Shown: piece by piece, positions 29,261 to 36,243 of the stretch
Position numbering within the stretch: the stretch's first letter is position 1
Layout: the number at the start of each line of letters is the position of its first letter
The notes under the pieces: generated by a model
Seen by the model: the letters and a program-made list of their open reading frames with translations, nothing else
The model's database searches: none
Told to the model about the DNA's origin: nothing
DNA from: Streptomonospora mangrovi
Lineage (GTDB): Bacteria > Actinomycetota > Actinomycetes > Streptosporangiales > Streptosporangiaceae
Length of the DNA stretch: 64,000 nt
Reading direction: 5' to 3'
NCBI RefSeq assembly: GCF_027604915.1
Contig: NZ_JAJAQC010000008.1
Span: forward strand, 124,001-188,000
Program-made: the position numbers and the translations under genes

Positions 29261-29617
29261 TCAGCGGTCCTTCCCGGGGGAGTCGGGCCCCGCCCCGTTG
29301 AGCCGGTTGTCGCTCGACCCGCTGGTGGGCATGCCCTCGACCACGGTGGGGTCGAGTTCGTCGGCCTCCTCCTCGGTGGGCCGGGCCAGGAAGTCCTTCA
29401 GCGACGTGACCGGCAGCCGGTCGCTGATCCGGTGGTAGGCGGCCTTGCCCGCCCCCGCGACCTGGGCTCCCACCACTCCGGCGGTCTCCTGCACCGCGGG
29501 ACTGTCGACCACACTGCGCGCGAGGCGCACGATCTGCTCGTAACGGGCCTTTCCGGCCTTGGCCCCGAGGACGTACCCCACGGCGAGTCCGGCGACGAAC
29601 GTGATCCGGTAACGCAT
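29261..29617 (-). CDS. Small YtxH-like membrane protein
   Basis: A 118-aa protein with one N-terminal membrane segment (ITFVAGLAVGYVLGAKAGKARYEQI), a pattern typical of actinobacterial YtxH-like proteins. The rest is soluble: an amphipathic helical part, then an acidic segment (PTEEEADELDP) and a Gly/Ser/Asp tail. Function is unknown; such proteins are often linked to envelope stress. ATG 29617 follows GAGAGGGA and precedes the membrane segment; an earlier ATG at 29701 would add 28 residues. It heads a two-gene operon with the PH-like protein. Confidence 0.65.
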   Translation of the reverse strand: MRYRITFVAGLAVGYVLGAKAGKARYEQIVRLARSVVDSPAVQETAGVVGAQVAGAGKAAYHRISDRLPVTSLKDFLARPTEEEADELDPTVVEGMPTSGSSDNRLNGAGPDSPGKDR

Positions 29618-29705
29618 AGGTCCCTCTCCGGTCGACGGTGCTGCCGTCAGCGACGTTACCCCGTGCCAGCGGAAAAACCTGTCACGAGCACGTCCGGGCA
29701 TGCGC

Positions 29706-29711
29706 TAGTCT
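29706..29711 (+). promoter_or_regulatory. -10 element for tRNA-Asn
   Basis: TAGTCT lies 56 bases before the tRNA and matches TANNNT. No clear -35 is seen. The 150 bases between the YtxH-like gene and the tRNA otherwise hold nothing recognisable. Confidence 0.4.
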
Positions 29712-29767
29712 ATTTCCTGTCGCCACGGGGGCGACGGAACCCCCGACCCCGAGGCGCCGAGCAACCA

Positions 29768-29840
29768 TCCCGCGTAGCTCAATTGGCAGAGCAGCCGGCT
29801 GTTAACCGGCAGGTTACTGGTTCGAGTCCAGTCGCGGGAG
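29768..29840 (+). tRNA. tRNA-Asn (GTT)
   Basis: A 73-base cloverleaf: acceptor TCCCGCG (29768-29774) pairs with CGCGGGA (29833-29839); D stem GCTC/GAGC; anticodon stem GCCGG/CCGGC around loop CTGTTAA with anticodon GTT at 29801-29803; T stem ACTGG/CCAGT with TTCGAGT loop. Discriminator G at 29840. CCA is not encoded. Confidence 0.97.
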
Positions 29841-29855
29841 CACACCGCACACCAC

Positions 29856-29887
29856 AAGCCCCGGCAATGCCGGGGCTTTGTTGTATT
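29856..29887 (+). terminator. Terminator of tRNA-Asn
   Basis: A 10-bp perfect stem AAGCCCCGGC / GCCGGGGCTT (29856-29865 with 29869-29878), a 3-base loop, and a T-rich tail TGTTGTATT. Confidence 0.85.
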
Positions 29888-30009
29888 CCCATGTCTGGGC
29901 CGATCACCACGGCAGCCAGGTCCCGGCGAGATGCCGGGGGCAGCCGCAAAGAAGCACGGACACACCGGACGCCATTTTCGTTTTTTTCGAATGTTGCTAC
30001 CATGGTGGC

Positions 30010-30480
30010 ATGGCCAGCACACTGTACGAACGCACGGTCCTGCCGCCTGAGGACCGAACGGCTCTCACCAGGCTGGCTCGTGAGCTGGGAGGATCCGCCT
30101 GCCAGGGGCGGGCCCGACTGGTGGGCCCGGACGGTTCTGAGGTCGAGGTCCCTGACGAGCTGTACGGTGTCCTCTGCGATGCCGTGGCCGCCCTGTCCCA
30201 AGGCATGGCGGTGTCGATCGCCCCGCACAACACCATGCTGACCACGCAGGAAGCCGCCGACCTGCTCAACATTTCCCGGCCTACCCTGGTGCGGTTGCTG
30301 ACCGAGGGAGAAATCCCTTTCACCATGCGCGGCCGGCACCGCAGAGTCATGCTCCGCGACGTCCTGGACTACCGCGAGCGCACTCGCCGCGAACGCCGCC
30401 AGACACTCGACGACATGGCGGCCGAAGGCGAGGAATCCGGACTCTACGACGCCACATCCCTCCCCCGCGAAACCCGGTGA
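30010..30480 (+). CDS. Antitoxin-like protein with excisionase-type HTH
   Basis: A 156-aa protein placed 12 bases before a PIN-domain toxin gene. Residues 1-70 are a helical, poorly conserved domain; residues 76-125 form a MerR/excisionase-type helix-turn-helix (TTQEAADLLNISRPTLVRLL, then GRHRRVMLRDVLDYRERTRR). The tail is acidic and likely disordered (DDMAAEGEESG), as expected of an antitoxin that wraps its partner. It probably neutralises the PIN toxin and represses the operon. ATG 30010 has GGTGGC ahead of it and the frame upstream is not protein-like. Local base composition is visibly lower in GC than neighbouring genes, a hint of acquisition. Confidence 0.75.
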   Translation: MASTLYERTVLPPEDRTALTRLARELGGSACQGRARLVGPDGSEVEVPDELYGVLCDAVAALSQGMAVSIAPHNTMLTTQEAADLLNISRPTLVRLLTEGEIPFTMRGRHRRVMLRDVLDYRERTRRERRQTLDDMAAEGEESGLYDATSLPRETR

Positions 30481-30492
30481 AAGCGTCCCTCC

Positions 30493-31044
30493 GTGGCTTA
30501 CCCTGCATTTCTTGACACGTGTGTCCTCTATCCGGCATACCTGTCCGACACTCTTTTGCGGCTTGCCGAGGCGGAAACCTACCGTCCCCTCTGGTCCGAA
30601 CACGTCCTGGCGGAACTTCGCAGGAACCTGGTCGGGCGCGGGCTGCCGACCGGACCCGTCGATCGCCGGATCAGGCAGATGGCGGGCGCTTTTCCGGACG
30701 CACTCGTGACCGGTTACGAGGCACTTATCGACGGCATGGAGAACGACCGCAAGGACCGCCACGTCCTCGCTGCGGCGGTGCGCGCCAACGCGGAAGTCGT
30801 CGTTACCTTCAATCTCAAGGATTTCCCCGATACGGCGCTGAAACCCTATGACATCCTCGCGGTCAGCCCGGACGATTTCCTGCTGGACCAACTCGACCTC
30901 TACCCGGGGTTGACTCTGGGGGTCTTGGAAGGCCAAGCCGCTTCATACCGGCGGGAACCCACCACGGTCGCGGGCGTACTGGCATTGCTGGAACGCAGCG
31001 GAGTCCCCCAGTTCGCCGCCGAGGTACGGCGTCACCTGCGATAG
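30493..31044 (+). CDS. PIN-domain ribonuclease toxin
   Basis: A 183-aa PIN-domain protein, presumably a metal-dependent RNase. Acidic active-site residues can be placed: D8 (FLDTCVLYPAY), E41 (LWSEHVLAEL), the DRKDRH motif near residue 85-90, and a late N/D in VTFNLKDFP. About 60 residues of C-terminal extension (DFLLDQLDLYPG ...) go beyond the minimal VapC fold; this form is common in PIN proteins paired with excisionase-type antitoxins. GTG 30493 is 12 bases after the antitoxin stop, so the pair is one operon. RNA target unknown. Confidence 0.82.
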   Translation: MAYPAFLDTCVLYPAYLSDTLLRLAEAETYRPLWSEHVLAELRRNLVGRGLPTGPVDRRIRQMAGAFPDALVTGYEALIDGMENDRKDRHVLAAAVRANAEVVVTFNLKDFPDTALKPYDILAVSPDDFLLDQLDLYPGLTLGVLEGQAASYRREPTTVAGVLALLERSGVPQFAAEVRRHLR

Positions 31045-31187
31045 CGGCCGGGCCGGTGGCCGCCCGGCTCACGCGCATGTCCGGCCACGCAGGCGAGTCA
31101 CCAGCGCGGCCCCCGGCCGCCGCAACGCCACAGGACCGCCGGTCGGCGAATACTCTCACTTCGAACTTCCGGTATTCCCGCCTCGAT

Positions 31188-31204
31188 TGTGCGATCATCG
31201 CACA
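31188..31204. promoter_or_regulatory. Perfect operator abutting the XRE-ImmA start
   Basis: TGTGCGATCATCGCACA is a 17-bp perfect palindrome (8-bp arms around one C) ending one base before ATG 31206. A weak -10 (GATTGT 31185) overlaps it. Its place strongly suggests autorepression by the XRE protein encoded next. Confidence 0.8.
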
Positions 31205-31205
31205 T

Positions 31206-32300
31206 ATGGAGGACCTGAGTTGGTCGCGGATCGGGGAGCGCGTGCGCGCGAGCAGGGCCGCCGCTGGGCTGTCTCAGCAGGCTCTCGCCGACACGGTGGG
31301 TCTGGAGCGCAGCATGGTCTCCAAGCTGGAGAGCGGTGACCGCCGCATCGACGCGGTGGAGCTGACGCGGATCGCGCGCGCCCTGGGCGTACCGGTCTCC
31401 CACCTGCTGAATCCGCTGCCGGAGGTGGTCTCCCGGCGGGCGTCCATCGCCGACAGTGAGGACGTCGGCGACAGCGATGCCGCGCGCAGCGCCTACACCA
31501 CCGAGGTCCTGCTCTCCGAGTGGCTGCGGGACGTGCGCCAGCTCGTGCAGGACGGCTTCCTCCTGCCGCGCCCGCTTCTGCGGTACCGGGAGAAGGTGAG
31601 CGGCCCCGAGGACGGCGGCCGGGCGGCGCTGTGGGTGCGGCACGAGCTGGGCTTGGGCACCGAGCCGATCGACTCCGTCGCCGACGCCTCCGAGCGTGCC
31701 GGCCAGTTCGTCGCGGTCCTGGCCCTCGCCTCCGACGGCGCCTCGCTGGTCGACGGCGACATCGCCGTTGCCGTGGTCGGCACGGACCAGGCGCCGGGGC
31801 GTCGGCGCAGCACCGCCGCACACGAGTTGGGGCACATGGTCCTGGGCGACGAGTTCTCCAGCGACCTGGGCGTCCACGCGTCCCGCGAGGAGCGCGAGAA
31901 GACCGTGGAGGCGTTCGCCGCGGAGTTCCTGCTGCCGAGCAGCGCGGTGGGCGCCGTCGCCGGGGAGAGCGGCGAACAGGCGCGCCGCCTCGCACTCGTC
32001 CGCGTCTCGGCCACCTACCGGGTGTCCTGGAGCCTGGCCGTCACCCAGTACAAGCGCGCGGCCTCCGCCCCGCCCGACGAGGTGCGGCGGCTGCGCGCCC
32101 GCACGCCCACGGACGTGGAGTTCCGGGACGCGGTGGGGTGGAAGCCGCAGCCGGACCTGTCGTCGGTGCTGGTCCCGCCGCGCTACGCCTCAGCCGTGGT
32201 GGCGGCGCTGCGCGCCCGCGCGATCACCCCCGCCCGAGCGGTGGAGATGCTGCGCGGCCAGGTCTCCGCCGAACAACTCACCGAGGAAGCGGCGGATTGA
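31206..32300 (+). CDS. XRE regulator with ImmA/IrrE metallopeptidase domain
   Basis: A 364-aa protein. Residues about 8-66 are a Cro/CI-type helix-turn-helix (SRIGERVRASRAAAGLSQQALADTVGLERS, in part). The C-terminal half is an ImmA/IrrE-family zinc peptidase with the HELGH motif at 206-210 and a distal acidic segment (EEREKTVEAFAAEFLLPSSAV) that supplies the third ligand. In this family the peptidase cleaves a repressor or antitoxin in response to stress; here the DNA-binding and protease domains are fused. The tail (VVAALRARAITPARAVEML) is helical. ATG 31206 directly follows the operator, with no spaced ribosome site, so the mRNA may be leaderless. The role, such as mobile-element control or antitoxin cleavage, is not shown by sequence. 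Confidence 0.85.
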   Translation: MEDLSWSRIGERVRASRAAAGLSQQALADTVGLERSMVSKLESGDRRIDAVELTRIARALGVPVSHLLNPLPEVVSRRASIADSEDVGDSDAARSAYTTEVLLSEWLRDVRQLVQDGFLLPRPLLRYREKVSGPEDGGRAALWVRHELGLGTEPIDSVADASERAGQFVAVLALASDGASLVDGDIAVAVVGTDQAPGRRRSTAAHELGHMVLGDEFSSDLGVHASREEREKTVEAFAAEFLLPSSAVGAVAGESGEQARRLALVRVSATYRVSWSLAVTQYKRAASAPPDEVRRLRARTPTDVEFRDAVGWKPQPDLSSVLVPPRYASAVVAALRARAITPARAVEMLRGQVSAEQLTEEAAD

Positions 32301-32334
32301 CTTTCCCACCCCAGCGCCTCCTGTTCGACGCGCG

Positions 32335-32372
32335 CGGCGGCGGCCCCGTCCTTTTCGGGGGAGCCGTCGCCG
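32335..32372. terminator. Stem-loop between convergent genes
   Basis: An imperfect GC-rich stem with one G-T pair and a small bulge, loop TCCTTTT at 32349-32355, between the XRE-ImmA stop and the stop of the metallo-hydrolase gene. A plausible bidirectional terminator. Confidence 0.45.
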
Positions 32373-32388
32373 CGGGTGTGGGGGCCGG

Positions 32389-33486
32389 TCAGCAGCACGA
32401 CCGGGTGGTGGAGGCGGGTGCGGCTGCGGGGGTGGGGGATTCCTCGTCGGTGGCGATGCGGCCGCGGATCATGGAGTCCATGACGTCCATGAAGCGCTGG
32501 GCGCGGGCGCGGCCGATGAGGAACGGGTTTTCCGCCGCTCCCGCGCGGAGCTGCTCCATGCGGGCCACGCCGTAGTCGGCGCCGGGGTGGTTGTTGAGTT
32601 CGGCCACCACGCCCGCCGCGCGCATGCGCTCGGCGAAGGTGCGGACCGAGGACAGGTAGATCCGCTTGTCCTCGGTCGCGGCGGGCGGGTTGGTGCCGCC
32701 CCACAGCATCGCCGGGTGGCGGGTGCCCTTCCACAGCGCCGGGAACACCGGCGAGACGGTCCCCGGCGTGTGGCCGGGGGTGTGGTGGAGGGTGATCGTG
32801 GTGTCTCCCACGGTCAGCCGCTGGCCGTCGTGGATCTCCAGGTCGCGCACCGGCGCGTTGGGCGGGGCGTCGGCGGCGACGAAGTCCCAGTCGGCCGGGG
32901 ACATCATCACCCGGGCGCCGTAGTGGTCGGCCAGGTACTGGGCGCCGCCGAAGTGGTCGTAGTGGGCCTGGGTGACGACCACGTGGGTGATGCGCGCCGG
33001 GTCGATGTCCACCGCGCGCAGCCCCGGCAGGAGGACCTGCTCGGCCTCCTCCGGTGTGCTGAGCGCGTCGAGGAGCACGACGCCCGCCGACGTGGTGATC
33101 GCCGTGGCCGAGACCATCTTGGTGTTGACCATCGCGACGTTGTCGAAGACCCGGATCGGCTCGGGCGCCTGGCCGGGCGGGAACACGGCGTCCGGCGACA
33201 GCGCCTTGATCAGGGCCAGCAGCACCGGGTCGTCGCCGGCGATCCGGGCCGCGCGGTCGTAGTGGCGCTGGGCGTCGCCGGAGGCGTGCGGTGCCCGGCC
33301 GCCCGGCGCGGTGGCCGAGGCGGCGGCCGGACCGGCCGCCGCGCCCGCCGCCGCCCCCGCCGCCACGGGCAGCAGGGCGGCGGCGAGCAGCAGGGAGCGG
33401 CGGGAGGGGCCGGAGCGGTCGGCCGCTTCGGCGGTGGCGGAGGTGGAGTTGGCGGTGAGGGAGGTGTGGGTCGGCCCGGCGGACAT
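32389..33486 (-). CDS. Tat-exported metallo-beta-lactamase-fold hydrolase (B3-like)
   Basis: A 365-aa secreted MBL-fold protein. A Tat signal (PSRRSLLLAAALLPVAAG) follows a 25-residue leader. Zinc-site motifs: TQAHYDHFGG, where the usual HxHxDH is QxHxDH; HHTPGHTPG for the second-domain histidine; and NNHPGADYG for the last histidine. Spacing and motifs resemble subclass B3 enzymes, some of which (GOB type) also have Q in the first position. Related proteins without lactamase activity are common in actinobacteria, so the substrate is open. ATG 33486 is chosen as the nearest start before the Tat motif. Confidence 0.78.
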   Translation of the reverse strand: MSAGPTHTSLTANSTSATAEAADRSGPSRRSLLLAAALLPVAAGAAAGAAAGPAAASATAPGGRAPHASGDAQRHYDRAARIAGDDPVLLALIKALSPDAVFPPGQAPEPIRVFDNVAMVNTKMVSATAITTSAGVVLLDALSTPEEAEQVLLPGLRAVDIDPARITHVVVTQAHYDHFGGAQYLADHYGARVMMSPADWDFVAADAPPNAPVRDLEIHDGQRLTVGDTTITLHHTPGHTPGTVSPVFPALWKGTRHPAMLWGGTNPPAATEDKRIYLSSVRTFAERMRAAGVVAELNNHPGADYGVARMEQLRAGAAENPFLIGRARAQRFMDVMDSMIRGRIATDEESPTPAAAPASTTRSCC

Positions 33487-33802
33487 GGCGGTACCTGCTT
33501 TCACGTGAACAGGGGTGGGACAGGCCCGATGGCGCCCTCGGGTGAAGCGTCGACGCGGCTCAGCACACCAGAGCCGGTCATGCCTGTCCAATACGGAAGT
33601 GGCCGCTAACCCCCAGGTCCGGTATGAGCCCTGGTGGCGCCGCCCCGTCGGCGGGGGTCCGGTAACGGATCGGGGGAGGAGGAGACGTCCGTTGGCGGAC
33701 CGGCGGCGGATCGGGGGGCCGTTGGTTTACCGGCGGCGGTCCCCTGCCGGACCATCGGCGAATCCTCGGCGGAGCGTCGGTGCCGGATGGCATGCTGGCG
33801 CC
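33487..33802. other. Divergent intergenic region, hydrolase / NUDIX
   Basis: No gene is supported. The right half (about 33650-33780) is built of imperfect repeats of CCGGCGGCGG-like units. CATGCT at 33791-33796 lies six bases before the NUDIX ATG and could be a -10 element giving a leaderless mRNA. Confidence 0.35.
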
Positions 33803-34267
33803 ATGACGAGGCTGAGCGCCGGGCTGCTGCTCCACCGCGAGGGCGGCGAGGACGGCCTGGAGGTCCTGCTCGCCCACATGGGCGGGCCGTTCTGGGCGAA
33901 GAAGGACGAGCGGGCGTGGTCGGTGCCCAAGGGGGAGTACGCCGAGGGCGAGGAGCCCCTGGCGGCGGCCTACCGGGAGTTCGCCGAGGAGATGGGCCGG
34001 CCCGCGCCCGAGGGCCGGGTGGTGGACCTGGGGCAGGTGCGGCAGTCGGGCAAGGTGGTCACCTGTTTCGCGCTGGCGGCGGACTTCGACGCCGCCAGGA
34101 TCTCCAGCAACACCTTCACCCTGGAGTGGCCGCCGCGCTCGGGCCGGACCGAGGAGTTCCCCGAGGTCGACCGGGCGGAGTGGTTCGGGCTGGCGGCGGC
34201 GCGTCTGAAGCTGGTCAAAGGCCAGGTGCCGTTCCTGGACCGGTTGGTGGAAGCCGTGCGCGGCTGA
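33803..34267 (+). CDS. NUDIX hydrolase
   Basis: A 154-aa NUDIX-fold pyrophosphohydrolase. The NUDIX box is complete (GEYAEGEEPLAAAYREFAEEMG, about residues 45-66, in parts: GEYAEGEE, REFAEEMG). An N-terminal AGLLLHRE strand and the SVPKGEY approach fit MutT-like proteins that act on nucleoside diphosphate derivatives or diadenosine polyphosphates. ATG 33803 is chosen from the fold start; the longer frame to 33515 is not protein-like. It converges on the DUF574 gene. Substrate unknown. Confidence 0.82.
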   Translation: MTRLSAGLLLHREGGEDGLEVLLAHMGGPFWAKKDERAWSVPKGEYAEGEEPLAAAYREFAEEMGRPAPEGRVVDLGQVRQSGKVVTCFALAADFDAARISSNTFTLEWPPRSGRTEEFPEVDRAEWFGLAAARLKLVKGQVPFLDRLVEAVRG

Positions 34268-34450
34268 GCCCGGAAGGGCGGGCGTGGCGGGGAGTGGCCG
34301 GGGAAAGCCGGGGGCTGGGAGGGCGAAAGAGGGGGCGGGGACGGGATTCGGGAGGCGGCATCGGGATGGCCGCACGGCTGTGGCGACGCATCGCGATGGC
34401 GCCCGCCCGGACCGGCCGGGGCTCCGCCGCGCACGGGACGACCGCTGGGG

Positions 34451-35356
34451 CTACGGCTCCTTGACGGCGACTCCCCCGATGATCAGGCGCATGTTGCGGG
34501 CGGGCATGAGGTAGGAGCCGGGGACCTTGGCGCTGGGCGGCAGGGGCCGCCAGTTGTTGAGCGGGACCAGACCGGGCTCCACCAGCGACCAGTCGCCGAA
34601 GTAGGCGCGGACCTGCTCGGTGGAGCGCCAGCGGCCCGCCTTCAGCTTGGCCATGAACGCCACCTCCAGGCGGCGGGCGTGGTCGGCGTCCTCGGGGAAA
34701 TCCGCTTCGTCGGGGCGGCAGAAGTGGCTGATAACCAGGTACGACCCCGGACACAGCGCCGCGCACAGGCGCCGGGTGAGCCCGGCGGGGTCGTCGTGGT
34801 CCTCGATGTGGTGCAGGATCCCGCCGAGCATCAGGGCGACCGGCTTGGTCAGGTCGATCAGGCCGCTGCGCTCGGCCTCCGCGAGGATCGTCTCGGGCTG
34901 GAGGAGGTCCTCGGCGAGGACCGTGGTGGTGGCGTTGTCGGCGAGCAGCGCGCGGGCGTGCGCCTGCACGATCGGGTCCTTGTCGATGTAGACCACGCGG
35001 GCTTCGCGGGTGGACTCGTGCGCGATCTCGTGGACGTTGCCGTCGGTGGGCAGGCCCGAGCCGATGTCCAGGAACTGGCGCAGGCCGCGCTCGGCCGCCA
35101 GGTAGCGGGTGGCGCGCTGGACGAAGGCCCGGTTGCCCAGCGCCAGCTCGGTGACGCCGGGGACGACGTCCTCGGCGTAGTTGGCCATCTCGCGGTCGAC
35201 CGGGAAGTGGTCCTTGCCGCCCAGGTAGTAGGAGTACACCCGCGCGATACTGGCCTTGGTGGTGTCGATGGTGGGTTCGCGGGGGGCGTACCGCCGGCTG
35301 GCGTTCTTCATGAACGCGCCGGCTCTTTGCAGGTAGGAGGAGTCGGGAGCAGGCAT
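34451..35356 (-). CDS. DUF574 (SAV2177-family) SAM-dependent methyltransferase
   Basis: A 301-aa class I methyltransferase of a family found mainly in actinomycetes. Recognisable blocks: ASIARVYSYYLGGKDHFPVD (family signature), QFLDIGSGLPTDGNVHEIA (SAM motif), VVYIDKDPIVQAHARALL, and the late ALMLGGILHHIEDHDDP. The family has many paralogues per genome and no settled substrate. GAAGAGGA lies before ATG 35356. It is preceded by a promoter with a wide inverted repeat. Confidence 0.88.
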   Translation of the reverse strand: MPAPDSSYLQRAGAFMKNASRRYAPREPTIDTTKASIARVYSYYLGGKDHFPVDREMANYAEDVVPGVTELALGNRAFVQRATRYLAAERGLRQFLDIGSGLPTDGNVHEIAHESTREARVVYIDKDPIVQAHARALLADNATTTVLAEDLLQPETILAEAERSGLIDLTKPVALMLGGILHHIEDHDDPAGLTRRLCAALCPGSYLVISHFCRPDEADFPEDADHARRLEVAFMAKLKAGRWRSTEQVRAYFGDWSLVEPGLVPLNNWRPLPPSAKVPGSYLMPARNMRLIIGGVAVKEP

Positions 35357-35399
35357 GGCGTCGCTGTCCTCTTCGGGGGGTTGAAGCAGGCAGGTCGTC

Positions 35400-35441
35400 G
35401 GTAACCTCGGAGTCTATGCCTGTCGCCTCGCGAGGGTTACC
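35400..35441 (-). promoter_or_regulatory. Promoter region of the DUF574 gene
   Basis: On the minus strand TAGACT (35411-35416) matches TANNNT about 55 bases before the start. GGTAACC (35400-35406) and GGTTACC (35435-35441) form a 7-bp inverted repeat that brackets the -10 and reaches the -35 position. A bound dimer could control the gene (inference). The remaining 35442-35790 shows no gene; a 128-codon frame there is arginine/proline-rich and without any family resemblance. Confidence 0.4.
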
Positions 35442-35790
35442 TGTTCGCCTCGCTCCGTGATCGTTTACGGAGGCACGGGCATGTCGACGCACGTCAACGA
35501 GAGAGCGCCGGAGTGTCCGCATCCGGCCGCCGGTGCTGATGGGAACCGAGGTGCGTGCGCGCGCCGTGCCGTGGGTGTTTTCCCGAGCGGTCAGCGGCCG
35601 TCGCGGCGGGGGCGGCGACGGAAGGGCCGGCACCCCGCTGCCGTTGCCGCCTTTGCCGCCACCTCAGCCCTCCGACGTGAGTACCGGTGGCCATGCCGTG
35701 TGCCTGGGCCGGAGGCCGGCCCATGGGGATGGGTGCCTCAGGCGGCACGGCCACCGGTTCCCCGCTTCCCGCTTCCCCGCTGCCCGGCGG

Positions 35791-36243
35791 TCAGCCGATC
35801 GCGCGGCCCGCGTAGTCGGGGGCGGGTTCGACCAGGCGGGTGAGGTGGTCGGCGACCTCGGGTGGGAACGGGGTGGCCGCGCCCGCCTCCTGGTCGACGT
35901 GGAGGGCCATCAGCTCCTCGGTGGCGCGCAGGTCGCCGTCCAGGAGCATCTCGTGGCAGAAGCGCACCTTCTTGGCGCCCACCGACAGGATCCGGGTGCG
36001 CACCTCCACCTCGGTGTCGGCGGGGACCTCGCGCAGGTAGCGGACGTGGGCCTCCACCGTGTACAGCGACCGGCCGGTCGCCTCGCGGTAGGCGGCGTCC
36101 AGCCCCACCCGCTCCATCAGGGCGTCGGTGGCGAAGCCGAACACCAGCACGTAGTACGCCTCGCTGAGGTGGCCGTTGTAGTCGATCCACTCCGGGCGGA
36201 CCGGCTGGCGGAGCACCACGGGCCCGGTGTCGGCGGCCGTCAC
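35791..36243 (-). CDS. cdhB: Thioesterase, likely betainyl-CoA thioesterase (CdhB-like)
   Basis: A 150-aa hot-dog-fold acyl-CoA thioesterase. The core motif EWIDYNGHLSEAYYVLVF, the SLYTVEAHVRYLREV strand and KVRFCHEMLLDGD match the 4-hydroxybenzoyl-CoA thioesterase-like group. Its start overlaps the end of the carnitine dehydrogenase gene, and a BKACE gene comes before that. In Pseudomonas the same three activities turn L-carnitine into glycine betaine, the thioesterase releasing betaine from betainyl-CoA. The role is therefore inferred mainly from neighbours. GTG 36243 is the start. Confidence 0.78.
   Translation of the reverse strand: MTAADTGPVVLRQPVRPEWIDYNGHLSEAYYVLVFGFATDALMERVGLDAAYREATGRSLYTVEAHVRYLREVPADTEVEVRTRILSVGAKKVRFCHEMLLDGDLRATEELMALHVDQEAGAATPFPPEVADHLTRLVEPAPDYAGRAIG

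Noticed and set aside
29768-32300. Integrated element with att sites at tRNA-Asn
   Set aside because: No second copy of the tRNA 3' end and no integrase in the window; kept only as a possible relic.
32389-33486. A proven antibiotic-resistance gene
   Set aside because: Zinc motifs resemble B3 beta-lactamases, but many actinobacterial relatives are not lactamases; no resistance claim is made.
35457-35843. A 128-codon frame between the DUF574 and thioesterase genes
   Set aside because: Arg/Pro/Gly-rich with no family likeness; it runs into the thioesterase gene on the opposite strand.
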